64,000 nucleotides of DNA from an uncultured Parabacteroides sp. (GCF_902493135.1 NZ_CABUOD010000005.1:90567-154566), one strand, 5' to 3'; counted from the stretch's first letter, positions 36,054 to 45,555 are shown. Translations and numbers: made by a program. Notes: generated from the letters alone by a model not told the origin.

Positions 36054-36102
36054 GAGTAACCATTCGATGCCTTAGATATACAAATAAATCCTGAGAGTAA
36101 AA

Positions 36103-36177
36103 AAATGGCAAGGGGAGTCTCCCTGCCCCAAGTTATATTTCCCCACTCCTGCCCCCATCGAAAGACATGGCAAAGAA
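36103..36177. repeat. Dispersed intergenic repeat, copy 2
   Basis: Matches the copy near 4.2 kb in two blocks (36103-36150 with 4238-4285, 36153-36177 with 4393-4418), here almost fused. The shared pieces include GGCAAGGGGAGTCTCCCTG and CCCCATCGAAAGACATGGCA. The right arm of the long stem seen in copy 1 has decayed here, leaving only a short inner hairpin. Confidence 0.75.
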
Positions 36178-36252
36178 AACTTGAAAAAAAGTATATATCC
36201 GGTTGTGTGTATTCCCATAGTAAGCCGACTCCATTATAAAGCACGGGATTTT

Positions 36253-37248
36253 ATGGAAAACGACAACAATATAAAACGAATCATACAACTTTATTTCGGA
36301 AAGCATTTCTCCCGTTCGGGGCGTGTCCTGTTCGGACGCTGGCTGCGGGCGGAGGATGGGACTTCCGAAAAGACCGATATGTTGCAGGCCTTTTGGGAAC
36401 ATTCGCCGGCAGAAGCGACTGCCGAGACCCGCGAAGACTGGGAGGCCTTGCAAGGACATTTACAGGTGGAAGCGGTCCGCCGGAATTCCGTCCCGATGTA
36501 TCGCGGGTGGATCAAATATGCGGCGGTAATCGCATTGATGCTATTGACGGGAGCGGCGACCTTTTTCGTTACGGACCGCCTGAAACCCGCCCGGCATGTG
36601 GAGATGGCGGAATTGTTCGTCCCTTATGGCGAGAGCCGGCAGGTCATTTTGCCGGACGGTTCGCGGGTGTGGGTCGATGCCGGTTCGTTGCTCGTTTACC
36701 CGAAGGACTTTGCGGATACGGAAACGCGTACGGTCTACCTGACAGGCGAGGCGTCGTTCACGGTTCGGAAAAACCCGGAAAAGCCTTTTATCGTGAAGAC
36801 GACTTATCTGGATGTGCAGGCTTTGGGTACGGTATTTACGGTTGCTTCCTATCCGGCCGATTCCTGCACGAGCACGATCCTGGAAGAGGGGAGCGTCAAG
36901 GTGGATGTAAAGGCGGGCGAACACCAGCCGGCTATCCTGAAGCCGAACGAACGTCTGGTCTATTCGCATGCGGCGCATACGGTCACGGTCCGGCCGGTCG
37001 ATGCTTCGCTCTATAAGATGGAGCGTAGCGGTTACCTGATCTACGAGAATGTCTCTTTCAACCATCTGATGGTTTCGCTGGAGAGGAAGTTTAACGTGAC
37101 GATCCATTATAATTCCCAGAAATATGCGGACGAGTATTACAATGTCAAGTTTGCCCCGCATGAAACCCTGGAGGATGTATTGGCTGTTTTGCAACAGCTG
37201 ATCGGCATTCGTTTCAAGATAAAGGGAAATGTTGTATTTATAAATTAA
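36253..37248 (+). CDS. FecR family anti-sigma factor, no adjacent sigma gene
   Basis: Inner-membrane anti-sigma regulator of 331 residues. The ATG at 36253 is chosen because it gives the usual short cytoplasmic N-terminus; an open frame upstream runs into the dispersed repeat. Residues 1-80 are cytoplasmic, one membrane helix lies at about 87-107 (AAVIALMLLTGAATFFV), and the periplasmic FecR domain follows with the signature ILPDGSRVWVDAGS and a C-terminal STN-binding-type domain (DUF4974). FecR senses a loaded TonB receptor and controls an ECF sigma factor. The sigma gene normally precedes it; here only repeats do. The receptor gene follows 155 bases on. Confidence 0.92.
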   Translation: MENDNNIKRIIQLYFGKHFSRSGRVLFGRWLRAEDGTSEKTDMLQAFWEHSPAEATAETREDWEALQGHLQVEAVRRNSVPMYRGWIKYAAVIALMLLTGAATFFVTDRLKPARHVEMAELFVPYGESRQVILPDGSRVWVDAGSLLVYPKDFADTETRTVYLTGEASFTVRKNPEKPFIVKTTYLDVQALGTVFTVASYPADSCTSTILEEGSVKVDVKAGEHQPAILKPNERLVYSHAAHTVTVRPVDASLYKMERSGYLIYENVSFNHLMVSLERKFNVTIHYNSQKYADEYYNVKFAPHETLEDVLAVLQQLIGIRFKIKGNVVFIN

Positions 37249-37282
37249 AAAGAAAGGAGAGGACAGGATGAACAAAAGAAAA

Positions 37283-37319
37283 CCGGAAAGAACGAAAGTG
37301 CGAAAATCCCTCTTTCCGG
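37283..37319 (+). promoter_or_regulatory. Stem-loop upstream of first SusC gene
   Basis: CCGGAAAG at 37283-37290 pairs with CTTTCCGG at 37312-37319. It lies between FecR and SusC and may end the FecR message or sit in the receptor leader; a T run is missing. Confidence 0.5.
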
Positions 37320-37403
37320 CGTTTGAAACCGAATTGTGACTTTTGGTGACTCAACGTAAAACGTTGGAAATAATAAATATTCAATTTTCAAACATACAAA
37401 TAT

Positions 37404-40400
37404 ATGAAATTAACTAATCTAATACCTATAAAAGCGGGAAAAACGCTTTCCCGTCTATGTATAATTGGAGCCCTGTCTCTTGGCAGCTCGTTCGTATTTG
37501 CTCAAAATCAACAGGTTCGTTTGTCCGGAAACAATTTAACCTTAAAGGCGGCTTTCAAGCAAATCGAACAACAAACGAAACTCTTCGTAGACTACAACAC
37601 CCAAGATGTCAACGATTCACGCATGATCAAGAAAGTACCGGCCGGCAACAACGTCAGGAACGTCCTGGAACAACTGCTGGAAGGCACGAACTGTTCCGTC
37701 ACGTTCAGTAACGGCCATGTAATCATCTCCAGAAAAGCCCCGGCATCTTCCGAAACAAAAAAAGTCACCGGCGTTGTCAAAGATGAAAAAGGCGAACCGA
37801 TCATCGGCGCGAATGTTGTGGAGAGGGGGACGACGAATGGGACTGTTACCGATTTGAATGGTCAATATAGTCTGGATATTTCTCCTTCGGCTGTTCTCAT
37901 GGTTTCCTATATCGGTTATGATACTAAAGAGATAAAGGTTGATGGGAAGAATATATTGAATATTTCTTTGACAGAGAATACGGAGAATTTGGATGAAATT
38001 GTTGTGATCGGTTATGGTACATCCAGAAAAAGGGATATTGTAAGTGCCATGTCTACTGTTAAAGGATCGACGATTAGCGCCGCTTCAACAAGTAATGTTC
38101 AGGATGCTTTGCAAGGAAAAGTCGCCGGTCTAGATATTCAGTCTGCGCGGTATGCCGGGGATGATCAGCAGATATATATCCGTGGTGCGAGGTCTTTGAA
38201 TGCAGGAAATAATCCGCTGATTATTGTAGACGGTATTCCAGGAAGCTTGGGGAGTGTAAATACTTATGATATTGAATCAATTGAAGTATTGAAAGATGCT
38301 GCAAGTTCAGCCATTTATGGTTCTATGGGTGCAAATGGTGTGATTTTGGTAACGACTAAAAGAGGAAAGAAAGGGGTGAATCGTGAAGTGAATTTTAATT
38401 CTTATGTCGGCTTGAATGTTCCTCATATGATGAAGTTACAGTCGGGAGAGGAATATGCCCAGTTCCGTCGTGACGGATACCGATATGCGCATGGATGGGA
38501 CAATCCTTTTACAGACGAGGATGTTTTCACCCAATCAGAATTGGATATCATCAAAAGTGGTAATTATACAGACTGGCAGGATTTGCTATATCGTAATGCT
38601 TTGACGCAAAGTTATCATTTAAGTATTAGTAATAGTGGAGAAAAGACTCGCTTATTATTGTCATTTAAATATGACAACGAACAAGGTTATTATAAAACTA
38701 ATGATTCGGAAAATTATAACTTAACTTTGGCTGCTGACTACGATTTAGCAAATTTTTGGACATTGGGAACAACGATCCGTTTGAAAAGAAATAATGTTTC
38801 TGGTTTCCAGAAACTTAATACGGAGATTCTTTATATGACTCCGTTGTCGAATCCTTATTTAGAAAATGGCGATTTGAATTATTTCCCGAATCCATTGAAT
38901 ACATCTGGTTATAATCCGTTGGCAGATGATATACCTGGACAATTTGTGGATGATACTCAAAACAATCTATTGAATCTGAATTTAACTTCTCATGTTAAAA
39001 TCAATAAATGGTTGAGTATGCATACGAATTTCGGTTATATATTTTCGGATTATAAGCGTGGATATTTTTATGGTAAGAATGCTTATCGAAATAAGGGTGT
39101 GAAAACAACTTCAGGGAAAGACTATAATAATTATGATCAATGGACATTGAACCATATTATTACGTATGAGAATAGTTTTGGAGATCATAACTTGATTGTC
39201 GACTTGGTTGGTGAAATTCAAAGTCGTCGATATGATAGTGGAACATTGTCTGGAGATAATCAGTCGGTAGAATATACTTCTTATCATAACTTAGGTTCCA
39301 ATGCAGAAAATATTAAAATTGGAAGTAGTTTCCAAAATTGGGCTTTGGCTTCTGTATTAGGGCGTTTACGTTATAATTACAAAAATAGATATTATTTCAA
39401 TGTAGCTTTCCGTACAGACGGTTCTTCTCGTTTGGCAAAAGGTAATCAATGGGCGGTTTTCCCTTCCGGAGGTGTTAGCTGGAGCATGAAAGATGAACAC
39501 TTTATGCAAGATGTAAATTGGATCAATAACTTGAAACTTCGTATATCTTATGGTACGGTAGGTAATACAGCTATTTCCCCTTATCAGACTTTGGCAACTT
39601 TGTCTCAGTCGGCTTATCTGTTTGGAGAAGATTCATCTAATAAGTTCTATGTATATAGCCCAACTTCGATCGTGAATCTTGATCTTGGCTGGGAAATATC
39701 CAAAACTGTAAATGCAGGGGTTGATTTTGGACTGTTCAATAATAAATTGAATGGTTATGTCGAGTATTATAATACAAAGACGAGTGATTTGTTGATGAAG
39801 AGAACGATTCCTTCGTTTACCGGTTTCAATGATATTTGGCAGAATATCGGGGAAACAGAGACTTCCGGAGTTGAATTTAATCTGAATTATAATCCGGTAA
39901 GAACAAAAGATCTGAATGTAGATATTTCACTGAATGCATCCAGAAACTGGGAAAAGATTACGGCTTTGATCAGTGGTGAGGATTTGCCTAATAATAAATG
40001 GTTTATCGGAGAACCGTTGGGTGTGTTCTATGATTATGAAAAAATAGGTGTTTGGCAGTTAGGAGAAGAAGAGGCTGCTGCCCAATATAATGCTAAAGTC
40101 GGTGACATTAAGATTAAGGATCAGAATGGTGATGGTTCAATCAGTGCTGCCGATGATCGAGTCATATTGGGACAGGTTCGTCCGAAATGGATGGCCTCTC
40201 TTGGTGCAAATATCCAATATAAAAACTTTGATTTCTCATTCAACTTGAACTCAAGATGGGGATATTTGGTGAAACCATCTCCGTATGATGACGTTACTAT
40301 GGATGGACAGCGTTGGTTGCCTTCCATAGATTATTGGACTCCAGATAATCCATCAAATAGTTTTCCACGTGCGGATCAGGTAAGTACTTATGATACCTAT

Positions 40401-40640
40401 CGTTCTTGTAATGGCTATCAGAAAGGAGATCATATTAAAATTCAAGATGTAACATTGGGATATAGCTTTGAAAGTCTGTTTTCGGAAAAAGTCCCTTTCA
40501 AAAAATTACGTTTTTATATACAAATGAGAAATATTGGTTATTTGTATAGAGCTGCAGAGTTTGATATTATACCGGAGCAACCTAATATTAATTTTACAGT
40601 TCCCAGTAGTTATAATTTCGGAGTTAATGTAACATTTTAA
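37404..40640 (+). CDS. SusC/RagA-type TonB-dependent receptor with STN domain
   Basis: Outer-membrane receptor of 1078 residues that imports oligosaccharides with a SusD partner. Signal peptide to about residue 33; STN domain about 35-110, which talks to FecR; carboxypeptidase-regulatory-like domain about 118-200 (VTGVVKDEKGEPIIGANVV, GTVTDLNGQYSL); plug from about 205 with the TonB-linked SusC signature LKDAASSAIYGSMGANGVILVTTKRG; barrel to the final strand NFGVNVTF. Base composition changes by eye near 37.85 kb: the STN part resembles the GC-richer FecR gene and much of what follows is AT-rich. SusD follows 13 bases after the stop. Confidence 0.95.
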   Translation: MKLTNLIPIKAGKTLSRLCIIGALSLGSSFVFAQNQQVRLSGNNLTLKAAFKQIEQQTKLFVDYNTQDVNDSRMIKKVPAGNNVRNVLEQLLEGTNCSVTFSNGHVIISRKAPASSETKKVTGVVKDEKGEPIIGANVVERGTTNGTVTDLNGQYSLDISPSAVLMVSYIGYDTKEIKVDGKNILNISLTENTENLDEIVVIGYGTSRKRDIVSAMSTVKGSTISAASTSNVQDALQGKVAGLDIQSARYAGDDQQIYIRGARSLNAGNNPLIIVDGIPGSLGSVNTYDIESIEVLKDAASSAIYGSMGANGVILVTTKRGKKGVNREVNFNSYVGLNVPHMMKLQSGEEYAQFRRDGYRYAHGWDNPFTDEDVFTQSELDIIKSGNYTDWQDLLYRNALTQSYHLSISNSGEKTRLLLSFKYDNEQGYYKTNDSENYNLTLAADYDLANFWTLGTTIRLKRNNVSGFQKLNTEILYMTPLSNPYLENGDLNYFPNPLNTSGYNPLADDIPGQFVDDTQNNLLNLNLTSHVKINKWLSMHTNFGYIFSDYKRGYFYGKNAYRNKGVKTTSGKDYNNYDQWTLNHIITYENSFGDHNLIVDLVGEIQSRRYDSGTLSGDNQSVEYTSYHNLGSNAENIKIGSSFQNWALASVLGRLRYNYKNRYYFNVAFRTDGSSRLAKGNQWAVFPSGGVSWSMKDEHFMQDVNWINNLKLRISYGTVGNTAISPYQTLATLSQSAYLFGEDSSNKFYVYSPTSIVNLDLGWEISKTVNAGVDFGLFNNKLNGYVEYYNTKTSDLLMKRTIPSFTGFNDIWQNIGETETSGVEFNLNYNPVRTKDLNVDISLNASRNWEKITALISGEDLPNNKWFIGEPLGVFYDYEKIGVWQLGEEEAAAQYNAKVGDIKIKDQNGDGSISAADDRVILGQVRPKWMASLGANIQYKNFDFSFNLNSRWGYLVKPSPYDDVTMDGQRWLPSIDYWTPDNPSNSFPRADQVSTYDTYRSCNGYQKGDHIKIQDVTLGYSFESLFSEKVPFKKLRFYIQMRNIGYLYRAAEFDIIPEQPNINFTVPSSYNFGVNVTF

Positions 40641-40653
40641 TAAATCGTATATT

Positions 40654-42375
40654 ATGAAAAAGATAACAATTTTTTTATTATTAGCCTTATCCGTAAGCTC
40701 TTTTTCTTGTGATTTTTTAGAAGAAGAACCGAAAGGCTTAATTAGCGATACGTATGCGAAAACGGAGGAAGGGATTGAGTCACTTATTTTAAGTATCTAT
40801 CAGCGGAATCGTTACTTGACGGAACGTTTATATAAGGTTGGAGATTGCGGTACAGATTTGACTACTTATGCAACGAATGGTCTTGGTACAAATTATGGAG
40901 AGATTATGTTTTATAATGATCCTCTTATGATTTCAAACGTTTATAATTCGCAATATTGGAAATATTTGTATAAAGGGTTAAATGTTGCAAATCAGGGAAT
41001 AGAATATATTGAACAGGCTTCTGTTTCATCGGAAGAAAAGAAAAATAAACTAACTTCGGAGGTTCATGCTTTACGTGCGTTTTATTTGTTTCTGATAGTT
41101 GAAACGTATGGTCCAGCATCCCATTATGTAGATACTCCATCCTATTCTGTTGTGACAGATGGCTATCAGCCGGGCATTGCAGTTTTCTTCAAACGGATAT
41201 TGGATGATTTGGATATAGCCTTCCGGCATTTGGACTTGCCGCAAAATACACAATGGGGGCGTATGAATATTGGCATAGTCAAAGCTCTTAAAATGAGAGT
41301 ATTGATGGCATTGTCAGCTTATGATGATACGATACTTTCCAATACAGGCTATACGAAACAAAAGTGTTATGAAGAAACTATTTCGTTGTGTAATTCAATC
41401 ATTAATGATTATAATTATAAATTATTAGACGATTATGCTTCCATTTTTGATGTAAATAATCAAATTAATGATGAGATAATTTGGTCTATTCAATATACAA
41501 GCGATTTAATATATAACGGAATGAATGTAAGTCGTGCAGAAATGGATGCTAATGTTATGCATCGGAATTTTGTGGGTTGGTATAATAAATCTGCAAAGAA
41601 TCCGAATGTTAATATTGATGGATTGTGGAGCCATTCTCGTGTATATGGGCGTGAATATCGTGCAACGATGCCTACCTTATATTATATCCGTCTTTTCAGT
41701 AAGTTTGACAAACGTCGGGATCAGACTTTCCAATCAGTTTGGTGTCGGATTCCTGATAATTGGAACAACGATCCTGATTATTCAGACACTTTACTGATTC
41801 GTACATTAGATGTGGTTTCAGATGAGTATATAAAGAGTTATGAAGATCGAGGTATTATTGTTGACAATATTTCGGATATTTATGATATTAACACTGGAAT
41901 TCCGACTATCAATGGTCGATCTTGTTTTCACACTATGACTAAATATTTGGATCCGAGTCGTGATGCAGCTAAGCGGGAAGAAGGTTTTAAAGACTTGATT
42001 CTGATGCGCCTTGGAGAAGTCTATATAACTTTGGCTGAAGCGTATGTAAGAACCAATCAACCGGAAAAAGCGGCAGAAGTGATTACTCAACTGAGAAAAA
42101 GAGCTTTGATCGATGGACATGAAAGCGAACTGAAGGTAACTGCCGCTGATATGGATATGGATTTTATCCTGGAAGAAGGTGCACGTGAACTGGGGTGTGA
42201 ATTGAACCGCTGGTATATGTTGAAACGTTCCGGCAAGATGGTGGAATGGGTGAAAGAGCATAATCCGGATATTACATTGATCAAGGATTATCATATCTAT
42301 CGTCCTCTTCCTCAAGATGCGTTGTATGAAGTGACGAACTTGGATGTGTTCGTTCAAAATAAAGGTTATAAATAA
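40654..42375 (+). CDS. SusD/RagB family nutrient-binding lipoprotein
   Basis: Surface lipoprotein that forms the lid of the SusC receptor and binds glycan. 573 residues; lipobox FSC at Cys19. The N-terminal CDFLEEEPKG motif, TPR-like helices, the LRAFYLFLIVETYGP segment and the C-terminal RLGEVYITLAEAYVRTNQPEKA and LEEGARELGCELNRWYML signatures are all present. Co-transcribed with the receptor. The carbohydrate is not predictable from the sequence. Confidence 0.95.
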   Translation: MKKITIFLLLALSVSSFSCDFLEEEPKGLISDTYAKTEEGIESLILSIYQRNRYLTERLYKVGDCGTDLTTYATNGLGTNYGEIMFYNDPLMISNVYNSQYWKYLYKGLNVANQGIEYIEQASVSSEEKKNKLTSEVHALRAFYLFLIVETYGPASHYVDTPSYSVVTDGYQPGIAVFFKRILDDLDIAFRHLDLPQNTQWGRMNIGIVKALKMRVLMALSAYDDTILSNTGYTKQKCYEETISLCNSIINDYNYKLLDDYASIFDVNNQINDEIIWSIQYTSDLIYNGMNVSRAEMDANVMHRNFVGWYNKSAKNPNVNIDGLWSHSRVYGREYRATMPTLYYIRLFSKFDKRRDQTFQSVWCRIPDNWNNDPDYSDTLLIRTLDVVSDEYIKSYEDRGIIVDNISDIYDINTGIPTINGRSCFHTMTKYLDPSRDAAKREEGFKDLILMRLGEVYITLAEAYVRTNQPEKAAEVITQLRKRALIDGHESELKVTAADMDMDFILEEGARELGCELNRWYMLKRSGKMVEWVKEHNPDITLIKDYHIYRPLPQDALYEVTNLDVFVQNKGYK

Positions 42376-42395
42376 TTCTATTAAATATGATGGTT

Positions 42396-43772
42396 ATGAA
42401 TAAAATATCACGACGGCACTTTTTAGCTGCGACAGGTGCTATAACTGGGGCAGCCTTATTGAATCCATTATCGGAAGTAGCGGCAGAAACTGTTGAAGCT
42501 CCGAATGTTGTTGGGAAAAAACTTCGCCTTGCTATTGTTGGTACTGGCGGAAGAGGAACTTCTATGTGGGGGTATGACTTAATGAAAAGTTATCCTGACT
42601 ACATCGAGTTTGTAGGCCTTTGCGATAAGAATGAAGGTCGTGTGGAAACCGGTAAGAAAATTATCGGGGCTTCCTGTCCTACTTATACGGATTTTGAAAA
42701 GATGATGAAGGAAACCAAGCCGGATGTACTGATCGTGACGACAATGGACAGTACTCATCATCAATTTATTATCCGTGGGATGGAACTTGGCGCGGATATC
42801 ATAACGGAAAAGCCGATGACAACGGATGAAAAGAAGGTTCAGGCAATTTTGGATGCAGAAAAACGGACAGGAAAGAATTGCCGTGTGACATTTAATTATC
42901 GTTATTCTCCACATCGTGCGAAAATATGGGAATTACTCCGTGCCGGTGAGATTGGCGATATCACTTCTGTAGATTTTCATTGGTATCTGGATACCTCTCA
43001 TGGCGCCGATTATTTTCGTCGTTGGCATCGTTTGGTGGAATGCAGTGGTTCTTTGTGGGTGCATAAAGCCAGCCACCACTTTGACCTTTTGAATTGGTGG
43101 ATTGACAGTGATCCGGAAACAGTATATGCATTGGGGAGTTTGGATCATTATGGTAAAAACGGAATATTCCGGGCAGAGAATTGCCGAACCTGTTCTCATA
43201 CTTCCAAATGTAAGTTTTTCTTTGACATTACGAAGAAGAAGAATTTGATGAATTTATATGTAGCCAACGAAAAATATGATGGTTATCTTCGTGACGGATG
43301 TGTATTTAAAAACGATGTCAATATTTTTGATAAGATGGCGGCAACGATTCGTTATAAAAATGGTGTGCAGGTTGCTTATTCTTTAACGACCTACAGTCCT
43401 TATGAGGGTTATCGTATAGCCTTTAACGGAACGAAAGGGCGCTTGGAAGCTTGGATACAGGAATCCCGTCCGACATCGGATGCAAATTTTGATGAACTCG
43501 TTTTGTTTAAGAATTTTGGAAAACGTGAGTATATCCAGATCCCATTCGGAACGTCTGGTCATGGCGGAGGGGATGCATTGCTGAAAGATCAGATTTTCTT
43601 ACCTGGGATAAAAGATCCGTATAAGCAGTGTGCAAGTGTTCGCGATGGAGCTTTGGCTTGTCTGGTCGGCATTGCGGCGCGTAACAGTATAGCGGCTGGT
43701 CAACCGGTGAAAATTGCGGATCTTACTTCCATACAACCTCAGGAAAAGAAACTGTATCAGCGGATATTGTAG
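42396..43772 (+). CDS. Exported Gfo/Idh/MocA family oxidoreductase with Tat signal
   Basis: Rossmann-fold sugar oxidoreductase of 458 residues from the ATG at 42396 (another ATG lies three codons upstream). A twin-arginine signal, SRRHFLAATGA, shows export to the periplasm with folded cofactor. NAD-binding motif AIVGTGGRGTS, catalytic-region EKPMTT, NYRYSPHRAK, and a cysteine group CRTCSHTSKC of unclear role. Some exported members of this superfamily are NAD-dependent glycosidases (GH109), others are dehydrogenases; I cannot assign which. Placed directly after SusC/SusD, so it probably acts on the imported sugar. Last gene of that operon. Confidence 0.88.
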   Translation: MNKISRRHFLAATGAITGAALLNPLSEVAAETVEAPNVVGKKLRLAIVGTGGRGTSMWGYDLMKSYPDYIEFVGLCDKNEGRVETGKKIIGASCPTYTDFEKMMKETKPDVLIVTTMDSTHHQFIIRGMELGADIITEKPMTTDEKKVQAILDAEKRTGKNCRVTFNYRYSPHRAKIWELLRAGEIGDITSVDFHWYLDTSHGADYFRRWHRLVECSGSLWVHKASHHFDLLNWWIDSDPETVYALGSLDHYGKNGIFRAENCRTCSHTSKCKFFFDITKKKNLMNLYVANEKYDGYLRDGCVFKNDVNIFDKMAATIRYKNGVQVAYSLTTYSPYEGYRIAFNGTKGRLEAWIQESRPTSDANFDELVLFKNFGKREYIQIPFGTSGHGGGDALLKDQIFLPGIKDPYKQCASVRDGALACLVGIAARNSIAAGQPVKIADLTSIQPQEKKLYQRIL

Positions 43773-43903
43773 ATTGATTATGGTTTAAAACAAATGCTGT
43801 ATTAGGGCAAATTTTCAGTCTTGATACGGCATTTGTTTTAAACTATGGTTGGTATTCATTTTTGAAAAAGTTCAGGTTTCCGGTTTCAATCCAAAATTTA
43901 TTG

Positions 43904-43911
43904 TATATTTG
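43904..43911 (+). promoter_or_regulatory. -7 box of the ECF sigma gene
   Basis: TATATTTG is a full match to TAnnTTTG, 27 bases before the start codon of the sigma gene; the RBS-like GGAGAAG lies at 43931-43937. Confidence 0.6.
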
Positions 43912-43938
43912 GGCGCTAAGGAGATAAACCGGAGAAGT

Positions 43939-44472
43939 ATGTCTAATACCACAGATGAAAAATTGATAGAGGCGATTAGTAAAGATGATTACATCAGTTA
44001 TAATAAACTGTTTGAGCGTTACTATGGCCGCCTTTGTCAATATGTCTATAGCTTGCTCATGGATAAAAGTGATACGGAAGATGTTGTGCAGGAGCTTTTT
44101 CTGAATATATGGAAAAACCGGGAAAGAATTGAAATTAAAGAAAATGTTGGAGGATATCTTTATAGGATGGCCAAACATTTGGCATTGAACCATCTTCGCT
44201 CAAAAGTCTATTTTAATAACCTGTCGGAAACTCAGGATCAGTTATCGTATGAAGACAACCGGGTCGAGTCTGAGGAATTTCGGATCGCTCTTTATGGCTG
44301 TATCGATCACCTTCCTGATCGCTGTAAAGAAGTATTGTTGCTCCACCGAATAAAGGGATTGAAACAAAAAGAAATCTCGGAAAAACTCGATATCTCGGTA
44401 AAAACGATTAAAAATCAGATCTGGATCTCGCTTCAGAAATTGAAAAGATGTTTGGAATTAAAAGGAATATAA
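43939..44472 (+). CDS. ECF RNA polymerase sigma factor (FecI-like)
   Basis: Alternative sigma factor of 177 residues. The start at 43939 is preceded by a purine-rich site; the open frame extends upstream into the promoter. Region 2 (YNKLFERYYGRLCQYVYSLL, then DTEDVVQELFLNIWKNRE) and region 4 (LPDRCKEVLLLHRIKGLKQKEISEKLDISVKTIKN in outline) are complete. It would be held by the FecR protein encoded next and drive the following receptor operon. A strong terminator stands between it and FecR. It could also serve the orphan FecR 7 kb upstream. Confidence 0.94.
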   Translation: MSNTTDEKLIEAISKDDYISYNKLFERYYGRLCQYVYSLLMDKSDTEDVVQELFLNIWKNRERIEIKENVGGYLYRMAKHLALNHLRSKVYFNNLSETQDQLSYEDNRVESEEFRIALYGCIDHLPDRCKEVLLLHRIKGLKQKEISEKLDISVKTIKNQIWISLQKLKRCLELKGI

Positions 44473-44479
44473 TTTTTTC

Positions 44480-44507
44480 AGGTCCGGAATAGGACCTTTT
44501 TTTATTT
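44480..44507 (+). terminator. Intrinsic terminator between sigma and anti-sigma genes
   Basis: AGGTCC at 44480-44485 and GGACCT at 44492-44497 form a perfect stem with a six-base loop, followed directly by TTTTTTTATTT. It starts 8 bases after the sigma stop codon. Confidence 0.9.
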
Positions 44508-44535
44508 GTTGTGTCATATAATAAAAGCAAGATTC

Positions 44536-45519
44536 ATGGAAGAACAAAAACATATAAAAGACTATATCGTCGACTATTTACTGGACGGTGAAGATGAGAA
44601 ACATCTTGATCCGATATTGGTTGAGTGGTTAGCCGAAAGTGAGTCCCATAGAAAAGAATTTGATTTGTATAAAAAGATTTGGAAAGAATCCCATCGTTAT
44701 ACAGAATCTGAGGCTTTTGATCCTGATCTTGCATGGGAAAAGGTTAACAAGATAAACCGACAGAAGATATATGCTCATAAGTATTGGAAAAATATATTGT
44801 ATATAGTTTCTGGGGCGGCTGCATCTTTGTTGATAATGCTTGCTTTGTCTTTCATGGGTGCTTTTGAGAAAAGCTCGGACATGCAGGTTAGAATGAGTGC
44901 CGATTATGGAAGCCGTTCGGAGATCGTTTTGCCGGATGGGTCTTTGGTAAAACTGAATTCAGGCTCTGAAGTAGTTTATGCTTATGATTCGAAAAAGAAA
45001 ATGCGGGAAGTTAATTTCCAGGGAGAAGGTTTCTTTGATGTCTCTAAAAGCAAAGAACCTTTTGTAATAAAAACTGCCGGTGGGTTAAATGTGAAAGTTT
45101 GGGGAACTTCCTTCAATCTGCAGGCATATGCTGATGATCCGATTGTTCAAGCATCTTTGGTCGAGGGATGTATCGAACTGGAAAGCGGAGAAGAGAAACT
45201 GATTATGAAACCCGGAGAAATAGCTGTTTTTGATAAAGAGACGAATAAGATTAAACAGATGAAGGGCGTACTGTCGCACTCTTATGGCTGGTTGGACAAT
45301 AAATTATATATGGAAAATATGCCTTTGTCTCTTGTTTGCAAGTATTTGGAAAGATGGTATGATGTCAAGATTATGATCCAACCCGGATTAGGTGAAAATA
45401 TTCGTTATAATGGAGTCATACGGGAAGAAACCGTAACAGATGTAATGGATGCGTTATCCCGCTTGAGTAATATTAGCTATCATGTGAAAGGAAAACATAT
45501 AAGTATAACCTCTAAATAG
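44536..45519 (+). CDS. FecR family anti-sigma factor
   Basis: Membrane anti-sigma regulator of 327 residues paired with the ECF sigma gene just upstream. The ATG at 44536 is chosen; the upstream in-frame ATG at 44506 overlaps the terminator tail. One membrane helix lies at about 90-110 (LYIVSGAAASLLIMLALSFMG), followed by the FecR domain with IVLPDGSLVKLNSGSEV and a C-terminal domain (MPLSLVCKYLERWYDVKI). Expected to release the sigma factor when the SusC-type receptor is loaded. AT-rich like the whole locus. Confidence 0.93.
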   Translation: MEEQKHIKDYIVDYLLDGEDEKHLDPILVEWLAESESHRKEFDLYKKIWKESHRYTESEAFDPDLAWEKVNKINRQKIYAHKYWKNILYIVSGAAASLLIMLALSFMGAFEKSSDMQVRMSADYGSRSEIVLPDGSLVKLNSGSEVVYAYDSKKKMREVNFQGEGFFDVSKSKEPFVIKTAGGLNVKVWGTSFNLQAYADDPIVQASLVEGCIELESGEEKLIMKPGEIAVFDKETNKIKQMKGVLSHSYGWLDNKLYMENMPLSLVCKYLERWYDVKIMIQPGLGENIRYNGVIREETVTDVMDALSRLSNISYHVKGKHISITSK

Positions 45520-45555
45520 AATTGCCTATGAAGTAGAATGCCATGAATACACAAA

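Noticed and set aside
36181..36252. Upstream extension of the first FecR gene
   Set aside because: The extra 24 residues are encoded at the end of the dispersed repeat and do not resemble a FecR N-terminus; the ATG at 36253 fits better.
42396..43772. Firm GH109 glycosidase assignment
   Set aside because: The Tat signal and fold fit, but the decisive active-site residues of GH109 could not be confirmed by eye, and a cysteine cluster is atypical.
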